From positions 60,862 to 72,033 of the forward strand of contig MU647187.1 of NCBI GenBank assembly GCA_026770585.1: DNA of 11,172 bases, written 5' to 3'. Origin of the DNA: Baffinella frigidus (Eukaryota; Cryptophyceae; Cryptomonadales; Baffinellaceae). The notes under the pieces are model-generated. The model was not told the origin of the DNA. It ran no database searches and saw nothing but the letters and a program-made list of their open reading frames with translations. Shown one piece after another: positions 1 to 5,489 of this stretch; the first letter of the stretch is position 1, and each line of letters begins with the position of its first letter. The translations under genes and the position numbers were made by a program.

Positions 1-46
1 CCTCCCTCCTCCTCCCTCCTTCCGATGCGTCATCTACAAACTGTGC

Positions 47-140
47 AACTTGGTCTGCCCCCTCTCGCCTCTCTCCTCTCTGAAAGTTGCAGCGTCTTGT
101 AAAACCAAAATGTAGGTACCGTACAGTGCACATGTAGTAC
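47..140 (+). repeat. Direct repeat copy 1 (pyrimidine-rich segment with GTACCGTACAGTGCACATGTA)
   Basis: This stretch runs from AACTTGGTCTGCCCCCTCTC through CTCTCTGAAAGTTGCAG to GGTACCGTACAGTGCACATG. It recurs with substitutions and a small insertion at 332-447. The two copies flank the 154-bp hairpin at 172-325. No coding potential is visible, and the first 25 bases of the window are a CCTCCCTCCT simple repeat. Confidence 0.75.
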
Positions 141-171
141 CCTTGAACCTTGGCTCTGCAACTTTCGTTAC

Positions 172-325
172 GGAAGCGTCCAGCCCTGACTCCTGTTTTT
201 GGACCTGAAGCGGATCAAATCGCCTCTACCTCACCCCCTTTTTTATTTCGTACCCCCTTTTTAGACTTTTTTGGAGCGTAGAGGCGATTTGATCCGCTTC
301 AGGAGTTTCAGGGCTGGACGCTTCG
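172..325. mobile_element. Hairpin MITE-like element with about 50-bp inverted arms
   Basis: Bases 172-229 and 278-325 are inverted copies. Both outer ends carry GAAGCGTCCAGCCCTGA and both inner ends carry AAGCGGATCAAATCGCCTCTAC. The left arm has about 12 extra bases (TTTTTGGACCTG). The loop contains a short duplicated run of C5-T5/6 type. Length, symmetry and lack of an ORF suggest a non-autonomous DNA transposon or foldback element. No convincing target-site duplication is seen. Confidence 0.7.
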
Positions 326-331
326 CAAACT

Positions 332-447
332 AACTTGGTGTGCCCCCTCTCTCCTCCCTCCTCTCTGAAAGCTGCAGTGTCGTGTACCCAAGTTGCACAA
401 TTTTCATTCATTCAAAATTTAGGTACCGTACAGTGCACATGTACCAC
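332..447 (+). repeat. Direct repeat copy 2
   Basis: This is the second copy of 47-140, sharing AACTTGGTGTGCCCCCTCTC, CTCTCTGAAAGCTGCAG and AGGTACCGTACAGTGCACATG. It differs by an insertion of about 22 bases (CAAGTTGCACAATTTTCATT and neighbours). It lies immediately right of the hairpin element. Confidence 0.75.
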
Positions 448-675
448 TCGGTGGGCTTCGAGGGTTTCGGGACCCCTAGATTTAGCGGCAACGTGTCCAA
501 ATTTGCATTAGAAAATCCCTAAAGTTAACTACCCACAGGGTAAGTTGACTTTTGATGAAAGGTCCGTAGTCCACCGTGTGGGTACCCCTCTTGGCTCTGT
601 CGAGGTTGTGAAAACACCGTACCAGGGCAGAGGAAGGAAACGTGCATTATTATGGACCGAAACTATCATGCCCAC
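448..675. other. No gene recognised
   Basis: Short ORFs occur on both strands but none resembles a known protein. Bases 541-556 (GTTGACTTTTGATGAAAG) are an inverted, imperfect match to the CGTCAAAAGTCAAC words repeated near 3944-4010, so this stretch probably also belongs to old repeat material. Confidence 0.5.
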
Positions 676-856
676 CCACACGAGGCTATCCATGCGAACA
701 GAATAAAAGGACATTTTAAAAATTGTGGGGAAATGATCACGTTTCCGCTCGGACATCCGTACGGAAACGTGATCAAATGCTGACTTTTGGCGTGTTTCCT
801 GGGCAACAATCCAATCATTAACTTATGAATCTGTTCGCATGGACAGCCTCGTGTGG
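676..856. mobile_element. 181-bp inverted-repeat element containing an inner 13-bp hairpin
   Basis: The 27-bp outer arms (676-702 and 830-856) read CCACACGAGGCTATCCATGC and its complement, with one mismatch. Inside is a second, perfect inverted repeat: GATCACGTTTCCG at 735-747 and its complement at 762-774, with a 14-base loop. It is non-coding and compatible with a MITE/foldback element. Confidence 0.65.
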
Positions 857-909
857 ACCGTGTATTCCCTTCCGTGAGATGTTGCGGCAGGGGTGGTCTC
901 TGTCTTGTG

Positions 910-1003
910 GCTCCGTGTGAGACATTCGGCGTCTGGGTATGAGACATTTGCCGTCTCCGTGTGACATTTGAGGCATTTGGCGTCTCCGTGTGAGACATCT
1001 GGC
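910..1003 (+). repeat. Degenerate tandem repeat, unit CCGTGTGAGACATTTGGCGT
   Basis: Words such as CCGTGTGAGACATT, GGCGTCT and GAGACATTTGCCGTCTCC recur about four times with substitutions and length changes, forming a short decayed minisatellite. It ends directly at the hairpin at 1004-1031. Confidence 0.6.
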
Positions 1004-1031
1004 GGTGATGGGAATCTGCATTCCCATCACC
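1004..1031. repeat. Perfect 12-bp hairpin with 4-base loop
   Basis: GGTGATGGGAAT is followed by CTGC and then by its exact complement ATTCCCATCACC. There is no U-tract on either side and no adjacent gene, so a bacterial-type terminator reading is not supported. Confidence 0.7.
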
Positions 1032-1134
1032 AACACGTTATTCCCGAGATAAGACCACCACCAACACATTAAACCAAACGTCTCCCCACTTTTGAGGGCT
1101 GCCACTGTACCGAAGCGGGCTCGTCTGAAGGCTC

Positions 1135-1311
1135 GTAGAGCGCTGTGCAGAGAAGTTGGCCACGGGAAATAATGGGAAATTGAGAAATTGGAGTCGTTTT
1201 GTCAACTTTGGAGAAATTTAGTGCCATGAATTTCTCAAAAGTGGACAAAATGGCTCCAATTTTCCCATTTTCCCATTTTTCGGTGGCCAACTTCTCTGCA
1301 CAGCGCTCTAC
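1135..1311. mobile_element. 177-bp long hairpin (MITE-like)
   Basis: The ends are perfect inverted copies of GTAGAGCGCTGTGCAGAGAA extended by GTTGGCCAC (29 bp). Imperfect pairing continues inward through TGGGAAA/TTTCCCA and GGAG..CTCC words to a central GAAATT..AATTTC stem. Nearly the whole element could fold on itself. ORFs crossing it on both strands are by-products of the symmetry. Confidence 0.75.
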
Positions 1312-1498
1312 TTGTGACGCAACGCCACCTCGGGTGGGAATACACGGTGTGAGGGCATGTTGGGTGTGGGCCGATGAAACGCGAATCGGTCCATCTGAAC
1401 GATGCCCGCACAAATTTCAACTTCTTTCGCGAGTAACGTGACCAATCTCGCCTGGATATCCGGGAGAGAAAGGCACCGGTGGCTGCAACGTGGTCTTT
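1312..1498. other. No gene recognised
   Basis: Unique-looking sequence between the 177-bp hairpin and the tandem arrays. No conserved kinase segment, RNA gene or repeat could be identified here. If the kinase gene is intact, this would be intron upstream of its 1703 exon. Confidence 0.45.
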
Positions 1499-1552
1499 AC
1501 GCGTAAATCGGGCGTTGACGCGTAACCGGGTGTTTTGATACGCGTAACCGGG
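1499..1552 (+). repeat. Three ACGCGTAACCGGG-type repeats
   Basis: ACGCGTAAATCGGG at 1499-1512 and ACGCGTAACCGGG at 1518-1530 and 1540-1552 form an irregularly spaced small array just upstream of the acceptor-like array. Confidence 0.7.
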
Positions 1553-1557
1553 TGGTT

Positions 1558-1702
1558 TCTCTCGGCGGGTATATCTCCCTGGTTGATTTCTCTCGGCAGA
1601 TATCCGGGTGATTTCTCTCGGCAGATATATCTCCTCTCGGCAGATATATCTCCTCTCGGCAGATATATCCCCCTGGATTGACAGGGTGTGTTCTCTCGGC
1701 AG
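1558..1702 (+). repeat. Tandem array of CTCTCGGCAG (3' splice-site-like) units
   Basis: The word CTCTCGGCAG occurs five times, ending at 1599, 1624, 1643, 1662 and 1702, with a variant CTCTCGGCGGG near 1559-1569. The middle copies form a clean 19-bp tandem repeat (CTCTCGGCAGATATATCTC). The last copy is the inferred acceptor of the kinase exon at 1703, so the array amplifies a pyrimidine-AG acceptor motif. Confidence 0.8.
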
Positions 1703-1763
1703 GTGTCTCCCTTCTGGGAGAAGAACCTGGGGCTGTACCAACTCTTCAAGAAAATCGAATCAG
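1703..1763 (+). CDS. NEK6/7-like protein kinase, exon for start of subdomain X
   Basis: This 61-base internal exon encodes VSPFWEKNLGLYQLFKKIES plus the first base of a Gly codon. An SPF start, a hydrophobic LY..L pair and KKIE followed by Gly are typical of the NIMA-related kinases NEK6/NEK7, just before the G-x-Y-x-P motif. The acceptor is CTCTCGGCAG ending at 1702; the donor is CAG|GTAAAA at 1763/1764. The donor is phase 1, and the next exon at 3633 supplies GG, restoring the Gly codon in frame. Such kinases phosphorylate Ser/Thr and act at the spindle and microtubules; that role is family knowledge, not visible here. Upstream exons (ATP-binding lobe, catalytic loop) were not found in the window, so the gene is either cut by the window edge or a partial copy. 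Confidence 0.78.
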
Positions 1764-1785
1764 GTAAAAAAGATCGAATCCCTTC

Positions 1786-1812
1786 TTCGCTTCTCTTCTT
1801 TAGTACTCTCAG
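1786..1812 (+). promoter_or_regulatory. Polypyrimidine tract with TTTAG/CTCAG acceptor-like ends
   Basis: The stretch CCCTTCTTCGCTTCTCTTC leading to TTTAG and then TACTCTCAG resembles a 3' splice region preceding the partial exon copy at 1821-1860. A closely similar tract recurs at 3807-3855, so it may also be part of a repeat rather than a functional splice signal. Confidence 0.45.
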
Positions 1813-1820
1813 GCCTATAG

Positions 1821-1860
1821 CTGAGATTTCCGTACCACCTCTTCAAGAAGATCGAATCAG
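1821..1860 (+). pseudogene. Partial duplicate of the NEK exon (YHLFKKIESG)
   Basis: From 1833 the sequence encodes YHLFKKIES plus a G, nearly identical to the end of the 1703-1763 exon and followed by the same kind of donor (TCAG|GTGCG). Upstream homology stops at about 1831, so the SPFWEKNLG part is missing. CTATAG at 1815-1820 could act as an acceptor giving LRFPYHLFKKIES. In frame, TAG at 1818-1820 blocks read-through from further upstream. It may be a dead exon copy or an alternative exon. Confidence 0.65.
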
Positions 1861-1862
1861 GT

Positions 1863-2530
1863 GCGACTCCCAGCTCTGCCTGATCGAAACTGCCACCAGC
1901 AACCCGCTGCAGCTTATATCCGGATCGGGTGCTGTAGTAATTTTCAGCTACACCGAAGAAATCTCTTCGGTATCTCCCGTCAGCAATTCGAGGCCCCTAG
2001 GGTTTCCTACCGTAGGGTCATAGGAAAGATTGTTTGTATCTGTATCCGATACTGATACTATATAAATGGCAGAACTTTGATTTACACCACACCGACACTT
2101 GTCATACTAGGACTGGGTAGGGTATATTCAGAACACTGGGCTCTCCGTAAAAACGTATTTAGAGCAGGAACTCTGGTACAAAAAGGGTATCTAAAATCCT
2201 TTCACGGCGAGCCGAGTTCGCTCGGCAGGCACAGCCCGTGGAGCAGACGCATTAAGTAGATGGTTCATGTACGGTTCCAGCCGAAAGGCCCAGCTGTCTC
2301 GTGCTCAACAAGGTGGATACTGTTACTCAGGCAGATGTAGGACTCCCCACGACTCTTTAACTCACCAGAGGTTTGCCTGGCGCGAACCCTGCGTGGTGTT
2401 GTTACCGTTCGTGCGCAAGGTTGGGGAAAGGGGCGTACTAAAGGGCGGGGGCCAGGACGGTACTGAGAGAAACGTGCGTGTATTACGGATCGAAACCAAC
2501 ATGCACTGAGGCGGGGTGATTTCATCCGGA
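1863..2530. other. Presumed intron; no gene recognised
   Basis: This lies between two kinase exons. Visible structures are an 8-bp perfect hairpin ACCGAAGA-AATC-TCTTCGGT (1952-1971), a TATATAAAT word near 2060 and a GCCGAG-TTCG-CTCGGC hairpin (2211-2226). The segment from about 2457 (GGTACTGAGAGAAACGTGCG) to GCACTGAGGCGGGGTG is an older copy of the repeat seen at 3117-3182 and 3471-3535. No tRNA or self-splicing intron core could be established. Confidence 0.45.
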
Positions 2531-2653
2531 CGAGTATTTATGATAAATACGCACCGGCAATGAAAATTACAACACAATTTTTTTAATAACTACTAGTATG
2601 GTCGATTTGTGTAGTAAATTTCGTTGCCTTTGCGTATTTATCATAAATACTCG
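2531..2653. mobile_element. 123-bp hairpin element, ends CGAGTATTTATGATAAATAC
   Basis: Arms 2531-2575 and 2609-2653 are inverted copies. The outer 21 bases (CGAGTATTTATGATAAATAC plus G) are perfect, and inner GCACCGGCAATGAAAATTAC pairs imperfectly with GTAAATTTCGTTGC. Weaker symmetry extends outward to about 2520 and 2662. A related non-palindromic word, GCACCGGAAATGAAAATACTAC, recurs near 3919. Confidence 0.7.
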
Positions 2654-2698
2654 CCGCGATGAGATTGGTGGGCTGGAGTGTTCTGGGTGAATTTTTTT

Positions 2699-2832
2699 GG
2701 ATACCCATAGAGGTGCTGCGAGGCGGGGTGGTTGATGGGCGATGATTGATGTGAGTGTACTGAACCCCCGATGCGCCCCAATGCTCCGCCTCGCGACCAT
2801 TCTCACACAGGGAGGGATGGGTAGGGGTATCC
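2699..2832. repeat. Imperfect inverted repeat with GCGAGGCGG/CCGCCTCGC
   Basis: TGGATACCCATAG near 2699 pairs with TGGGTAGGGGTATCCA near 2818-2833. Inside, GCGAGGCGG (2718-2726) pairs with CCGCCTCGC (2787-2795). It is degenerate and abuts the family B element that follows. Confidence 0.45.
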
Positions 2833-2920
2833 AGGGGGTCATATTTGCCCTCCACAGGTCCTAGGCACCTACGCATGCCCTACGGTAGGAGCGTATTGGC
2901 TACTGGCCACTTACGGGGTA
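2824..2920 (-). mobile_element. Family B element, reverse orientation, diverged
   Basis: It shares AGGTCCTAGGCACCTACGC, the CCCTACGGTAGG core and the end TGGCCACTTACGGGGTA with other family B copies but is more degenerate. It lies tail-to-head against the next copy at 2919-3023. Confidence 0.6.
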
Positions 2921-3023
2921 TCCCTCAAGTGCCCAGTAGGCGCATACGCCCTACCGTAGGGCCCTAGGACCTGCCTAGGACCTCTTGGCCGTCAAATTTG
3001 ACCGTCTGGCCACTTGAGGGATA
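2919..3023 (+). mobile_element. Family B TA-bordered MITE, complete copy
   Basis: It runs from TATCCCTCAAGTGCCCAGTA to TCTGGCCACTTGAGGGATA, 105 bp, with TA at both borders. The interior has CGCATACGCCCTACCGTAGG, GCCCTAGGACCTGCCTAGG and a GTCAAATTTGAC palindrome. TA borders and short terminal inverted repeats suggest mobilisation by a Tc1/mariner-type transposase, which is not encoded here. Confidence 0.75.
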
Positions 3024-3116
3024 TACTGAGGCGGGGCGGAGTGGTGGGCAGTGGTGGTGTTCTGATGCGGGGTGGTAGGCAAGGGTGTTCTAAGGAGGGG
3101 AGGTGGGCAGGTGTGT

Positions 3117-3182
3117 ACTGAGCGAAAAGAGCTTCCATTCATGATGGAAACCAACACGTACCGAAACGGGGAGATGGGCCAT
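3117..3182 (+). repeat. Repeat unit with GAAACCAACACGTACCGAAA, copy 1
   Basis: GTACTGAGCGAAAAGAGC and GGAAACCAACACGTACCGAA followed by ACGGGGAGATGGGCCAT recur at 3471-3535, and more distantly at 2457-2517. With the next feature it forms a tandem duplication interrupted by indels. Confidence 0.75.
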
Positions 3183-3250
3183 CAACCCCACGTTTCGTAA
3201 TGATTAAGAAAGAGAGGGCGGGCGTTTCCCTGCGTTTCTTAATAATTATG

Positions 3251-3347
3251 AAAGGGAAGACGGGCGTTTTCAGGTTCCCTGTTTCTTATGCGTGAGGTAC
3301 CCCTGTACTGAGGCGGGTTGCTTGATATGCAGAGGTGTACGCACCGG
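3251..3347 (+). repeat. Tandem duplication copy 1 with family A end and NEK exon start
   Basis: Bases 3251-3346 are repeated exactly 300 bases downstream (3551-3646) with few changes. The unit includes a lone family A right end (GTTTCTTATGCGTGAGGTAC, 3281-3308), the acceptor-like TTGATATGCAG and the first bases of the kinase exon (AGGTGTACGCACCGG, 3333-3347). Here the exon is broken off by a partial family B element. Confidence 0.75.
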
Positions 3348-3406
3348 ACCTGCCTAGGACCTCACGGGGGTCTATTTGGACCCCCCCCTGGCCACTTAAG
3401 GGGTAC
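3347..3406 (+). mobile_element. Family B element, right half only, interrupting a NEK exon copy
   Basis: GGACCTGCCTAGGACCTCAC through CTGGCCACTTAAGGGGTACC matches the right half of family B. It starts directly after 15 bases of a kinase exon copy. Confidence 0.65.
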
Positions 3407-3428
3407 CTTGCATAAATCATGGGTGGAC

Positions 3429-3471
3429 AGGGGTGTACGCGGCGGTGGACGAGATGTACGGGGAGGAGATA
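3429..3471 (+). pseudogene. NEK exon fragment, 5' half
   Basis: After an AG at 3430-3431 the sequence is nearly identical to 3633-3673 and encodes VYAAVDEMYGEEI in the kinase frame (Pro to Ala in the Y-x-P motif). It then jumps into the GAAACCAACA repeat instead of continuing to the ALVNAMI segment. It is a broken copy of the 3633 exon. Confidence 0.75.
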
Positions 3472-3535
3472 CAGAGAGAAAAGAGCGTTAATTAATGGTG
3501 GAAACCAACATGTACCGAAACGGGGAGATAGGCCA
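3471..3535 (+). repeat. Repeat unit with GAAACCAACATGTACCGAAA, copy 2
   Basis: Second copy of 3117-3182, offset by 354 bases. It is followed by a shorter linker before the 3551-3646 duplication copy. Confidence 0.75.
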
Positions 3536-3550
3536 TTCTTGATCATTGAG

Positions 3551-3632
3551 ACAGGGAAGACGGGCGTTTTCAGGTTCCCTGTTTCTTATGAGTGAGGTAC
3601 CCCTGTACTGAGGCGGGTTGATTGATATGCAG
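3551..3632 (+). repeat. Tandem duplication copy 2, intron end before the NEK exon
   Basis: This is the 300-base-offset copy of 3251-3332. It carries a lone family A right end (3581-3608) and ends with TTGATATGCAG, the inferred acceptor of the complete kinase exon. The last part of this intron is therefore made of transposon-derived sequence. Confidence 0.75.
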
Positions 3633-3733
3633 GGGTGTACGCGCCGGTGGACGAGATGTACGGGGAGGAGATGCGGGCGCTGGTCAACGCCATGATCAAG
3701 ATCGACGCCGGATCCCGCCCCAACCTCCACCAG
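3633..3733 (+). CDS. NEK6/7-like protein kinase, exon for C-lobe subdomains X-XI
   Basis: After two bases completing a Gly codon, the exon encodes VYAPVDEMYGEEMRALVNAM and then IKIDAGSRPNLHQ. Joined to the 1703 exon it gives KKIESG-VYAPVDEMYGEEMR, matching the NEK pattern K-I-x-x-G-x-Y-x-P, Y-x-E-E-L-R-x-L-V, and the conserved Arg-Pro of subdomain XI that packs the kinase C-lobe. The acceptor is ATGCAG ending at 3632 and a donor CAG|GTTCTC lies at 3733/3734. If not spliced there, the frame reads VLAP and stops at TAG 3746-3748, close to where short NEKs normally end. The intron from 1764 would be 1,869 bases and full of repeats. This is the only full copy among about six versions of this exon, so it is the best candidate for a functional one. 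Confidence 0.8.
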
Positions 3734-3804
3734 GTTCTCGCACCGTAGCCTCAATGACACTAAAGCCTAAATTATTTTTAATCCTATTTTCTTCGTAATC
3801 CCTG

Positions 3805-3868
3805 CTAGCATTCCTCTTCTTCTTCTCTTCTTCTTTATTACTCTCGATACAGGTCCTAGAAAGGCCCT
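3805..3868 (+). repeat. CTT-rich tract followed by AGGTCCTAGAAAGGCC
   Basis: The (CTT)n-like tract with TTATTACTCTCGATACAGGT and CCTAGAAAGGCCCTTTAGCC resembles, in inverted orientation, the GAA-rich repeat at 8030-8164 (GGCCTGTCTAGGACCGGTACCGAGAGCAACAAAG). CCTAGACAGGCCACTTAAGCC at 9202-9222 is also related. It is a dispersed repeat, not a gene. Confidence 0.55.
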
Positions 3869-3938
3869 TTAGCCTTGAGTTGAGTGATACAATGTCTATG
3901 AGCCTCAAGAAAGAGCCCGCACCGGAAATGAAAATACT

Positions 3939-4013
3939 ACGTCAAAAGTCAACTTTCGTCAAAAGTCGGCCCATTAACCTAAGACGCGGTAAATTCGTCA
4001 AAAGTCAACCTCT
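3939..4013 (+). repeat. Three CGTCAAAAGTC words
   Basis: CGTCAAAAGTCAAC, CGTCAAAAGTCGGC and CGTCAAAAGTCAAC occur within 75 bases. An ORF running through them has no recognisable domain. The start of this stretch (GCACCGGAAATGAAAATACT) is related to an arm of the 2531-2653 hairpin. Confidence 0.6.
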
Positions 4014-4089
4014 TCCTGGCGCCATCACTCACCCCATTGACCCCACGGGAAAGGTTTGTACCAGATAAACCGTAGACGCATGGGGGGAT

Positions 4090-4137
4090 GCCATGATCAA
4101 GATCGACGCCGGATCCCGCCCCAACCTCCACCAGGTT
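4090..4137 (+). pseudogene. NEK exon fragment, 3' half (AMIKIDAGSRPNLHQV)
   Basis: These 48 bases are identical to 3689-3736 and encode AMIKIDAGSRPNLHQV, with the donor CAG|GTT retained. The 5' half of the exon is missing and the preceding bases (CATGGGGGGATG) show no acceptor. A frame stays open beyond it to 4305 but has a low-complexity PPPPPQPPP run and no kinase similarity. The exact identity points to a recent duplication. Confidence 0.8.
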
Positions 4138-4211
4138 CGCCCCTCGCCATCTCTAGGGAAAAGTCACTCTGGTGATTCCTACACGGGACGTGAAGGAATA
4201 GCCGGGGTGAT

Positions 4212-4242
4212 GCCACCGCCCCCGCCCCAACCTCCACCAGGC
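4212..4242 (+). pseudogene. Short NEK exon remnant (CCCCAACCTCCACCAGGCGA)
   Basis: The last 18 or so bases of the kinase exon (CGCCCCAACCTCCACCAGG) reappear within CCACCGCCCCCGCCCCAACC. The donor GT has become GC. It is too short to function as an exon. Confidence 0.55.
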
Positions 4243-4288
4243 GACAGCCGTCACTCTGAGTACCGGAGGTTCCAGTTTGCTTCGAGCC

Positions 4289-4332
4289 GTCTCACTCTAC
4301 GCTAGACCTGAGGGTCTCACTCTACGCTAGAC
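4289..4332 (+). repeat. Direct repeat GTCTCACTCTACGCTAGAC
   Basis: Two nearly perfect copies about 25 bases apart (4289-4307 and 4314-4332) lie between two kinase exon remnants. Confidence 0.7.
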
Positions 4333-4365
4333 GTGTGGAATAGTAGACGTATAGGGATATGTGGA

Positions 4366-4418
4366 TCCTGGTCAAAGCCATCATCAAGATTGCATCCCAC
4401 CCCAACCTCCACCAGGTT
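4366..4418 (+). pseudogene. Diverged NEK exon 3' half (LVKAIIKIASHPNLHQV)
   Basis: It is related to 3680-3736 with several substitutions and an in-frame loss of about two codons (DAG region). The subdomain XI Arg-Pro is changed to His-Pro. The donor CAG|GTTCGC is kept. Loss of the conserved Arg suggests decay. It is older than the identical fragment at 4090. Confidence 0.7.
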
Positions 4419-4480
4419 CGCAACCCACTTTCGGCCCAACCTAGTTTCGGCACCGACCTACGTTTTGTAGGATCGTGGTT

Positions 4481-4508
4481 GTTTCTTATGAGCGAGGTAC
4501 CCCTGTAC
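4481..4508 (+). mobile_element. Lone family A right end
   Basis: GTTTCTTATGAGCGAGGTAC followed by CCCTGTAC is an exact right terminus of family A without its partner arm. Similar solo ends lie at 3281-3308 and 3581-3608. Confidence 0.8.
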
Positions 4509-4548
4509 CTGGCGGCATTCCTGCGGCGCAGCTCACCTTGTGTTTACC

Positions 4549-4697
4549 ATAAACCCTGAACCCTAAACCCTAAACCCTAAACCCTAAACCCTAGACCCTA
4601 GACCCTAGACCCTGAACCTTCAACCCTAAACCCTAAACCCTAAACCCCAAACCCCAAACCCCAAACCCTAAACCCTAAACCCTAAACCCTAAACCCC
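4549..4697 (+). repeat. Interstitial telomeric repeat array (CCCTAAA)n
   Basis: About 21 heptamers of CCCTAAA are mixed with CCCTAGA, CCCTGAA and CCCCAAA variants. This is the Arabidopsis-type telomere repeat, C-rich on the + strand, the orientation of a left chromosome end. The degenerate units show it is not an active telomere. Confidence 0.9.
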
Positions 4698-4851
4698 GTC
4701 AGGTGAGAGAAGCGTGCGCAGCGCAAGGGGGCGGGGTATGCACGCGAGAGGGCGAGTGAGACAAGCAAGGTGTGATAACACGTAACAAGTACAAAGGCTG
4801 CCGCTGTCCACTGTCCAGACGCTTCCGTTCGCCAGGCTTCGCGTTGGTATC
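4698..4851. other. Unique-looking sequence between telomere array and first family A element
   Basis: No gene, RNA or clear repeat was recognised. A minus-strand ORF here continues into the family A element and so is not credible as a gene. Confidence 0.45.
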
Positions 4852-4973
4852 GACAGGGGTACCTCGCTCATAAGAAACCGCCTTCCCCCTAGGACCACCA
4901 TAGGGCCCCTAGGCATAGGCCTACTGTAGGGTCCTAGGAGGGGGCGGTTTCTTGTGAGCGAGGTACCCCTGTA
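4852..4973. mobile_element. Family A MITE, copy A1
   Basis: It starts ACAGGGGTACCTCGCTCATA and ends with the complement, GTTTCTTGTGAGCGAGGTAC followed by CCCTGTA. The interior CCTAGGACCACCATAGGGCC pairs with GGCCTACTGTAGGGTCCTAG, so almost all 122 bases can form one hairpin. It is non-coding. The left border is GA rather than TA in this copy. Confidence 0.85.
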
Positions 4974-4989
4974 GGCACACGGGTCTCAC

Positions 4990-5089
4990 CCCTTGAGTGG
5001 CGAGTAGGCTCATACGCCCTACCATAGGGCCCTAGGACCTGCCTAGGGCCTCTTGGCTCGCAAATTTGGGGGCCTGGCCACTTAAGGGG
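4990..5089 (+). mobile_element. Family B element between A1 and A2
   Basis: CCCCTTGAGTGGCGAGTAGG through GCCTGGCCACTTAAGGGG, with the CATACGCCCTACCATAGGGC and GGACCTGCCTAGGGCC core. The stretch 4974-5059 is almost identical to 6664-6740. Confidence 0.75.
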
Positions 5090-5093
5090 TATC

Positions 5094-5214
5094 GACAGGG
5101 GTACCTCGCTCATAAGAAACCGCCCCCCCCTAGGACCCTACAGTAGGCCCATGCCTAGGGCCCTATGGTGGTCCTAGGGGGAAGGCGGTTTCTTATGAGC
5201 GAGGTGCCCCTGTA
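5094..5214. mobile_element. Family A MITE, copy A2
   Basis: A full hairpin copy with arms ACAGGGGTACCTCGCTCATA and TTATGAGCGAGGTGCCCCTG. The right border is TA; the left border is GA as in A1. The interior CCCTACAGTAGGCCC pairs with GGGCCCTATGGTGG. Confidence 0.85.
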
Positions 5215-5218
5215 CCTA

Positions 5219-5302
5219 GAGCCCTACAGTAGAGGACTATCCCTGGGGCCCTATGGTGGTCCTAGGGGGAAGGCGGTTTCTTATGAGCGAGGTGCCCCTG
5301 TA
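5219..5302 (+). mobile_element. Family A copy A3, left arm deleted
   Basis: GCCCTACAGTAG, then GGGGCCCTATGGTGGTCCTA and an intact right arm. The left terminus is missing. It follows A2 at once, and its right flank (CCCCACTTTCTCACT) is shared with copy A4. Confidence 0.75.
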
Positions 5303-5368
5303 CCCCACTTTCTCACTACTCTGCGCGAGCCCACTTCCTGGAGGAGGCAATACTAGGCAACCACACCG

Positions 5369-5489
5369 TACAGGGGTACCTCGCTCATAAGAAACCGCCC
5401 CCTCCTAGGACCCTACAGTAGGCCTATGCCCAGGGCCCTATGGTGGTCCTAGGGGGAAGGCGGTTTCTTATGAGCGAGGTGCCCCTGTA
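5369..5489. mobile_element. Family A MITE, copy A4
   Basis: A complete 121-bp copy with TA at both borders. The left flank GCAACCACACCGTA is shared with A9, and the right flank CCCCACTTTCTCACT with A3. Confidence 0.87.

Noticed and set aside
1004-1031. Hairpin as a bacterial transcription terminator
   Set aside because: There is no T-run after the stem and the surroundings are eukaryotic repeat DNA.
2057-2070. TATATAAAT as a TATA box
   Set aside because: It lies in the presumed kinase intron with no downstream gene on the + strand before the next exon, and it is AT-rich by chance.
2205-2290. Possible structured RNA or group II intron domain V (GGTTCATGTACGGTTC, preceded by a GCCGAG-TTCG-CTCGGC hairpin)
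   Set aside because: CATGTACGGTTC resembles the 3' strand of a domain V, but the required pairing strand is absent at the fixed 34-base distance and no catalytic AGC triad or domain VI is visible.
4549-4697. Active telomere or end of a chromosome
   Set aside because: The array is short, full of variant heptamers and continued by unique sequence on both sides.
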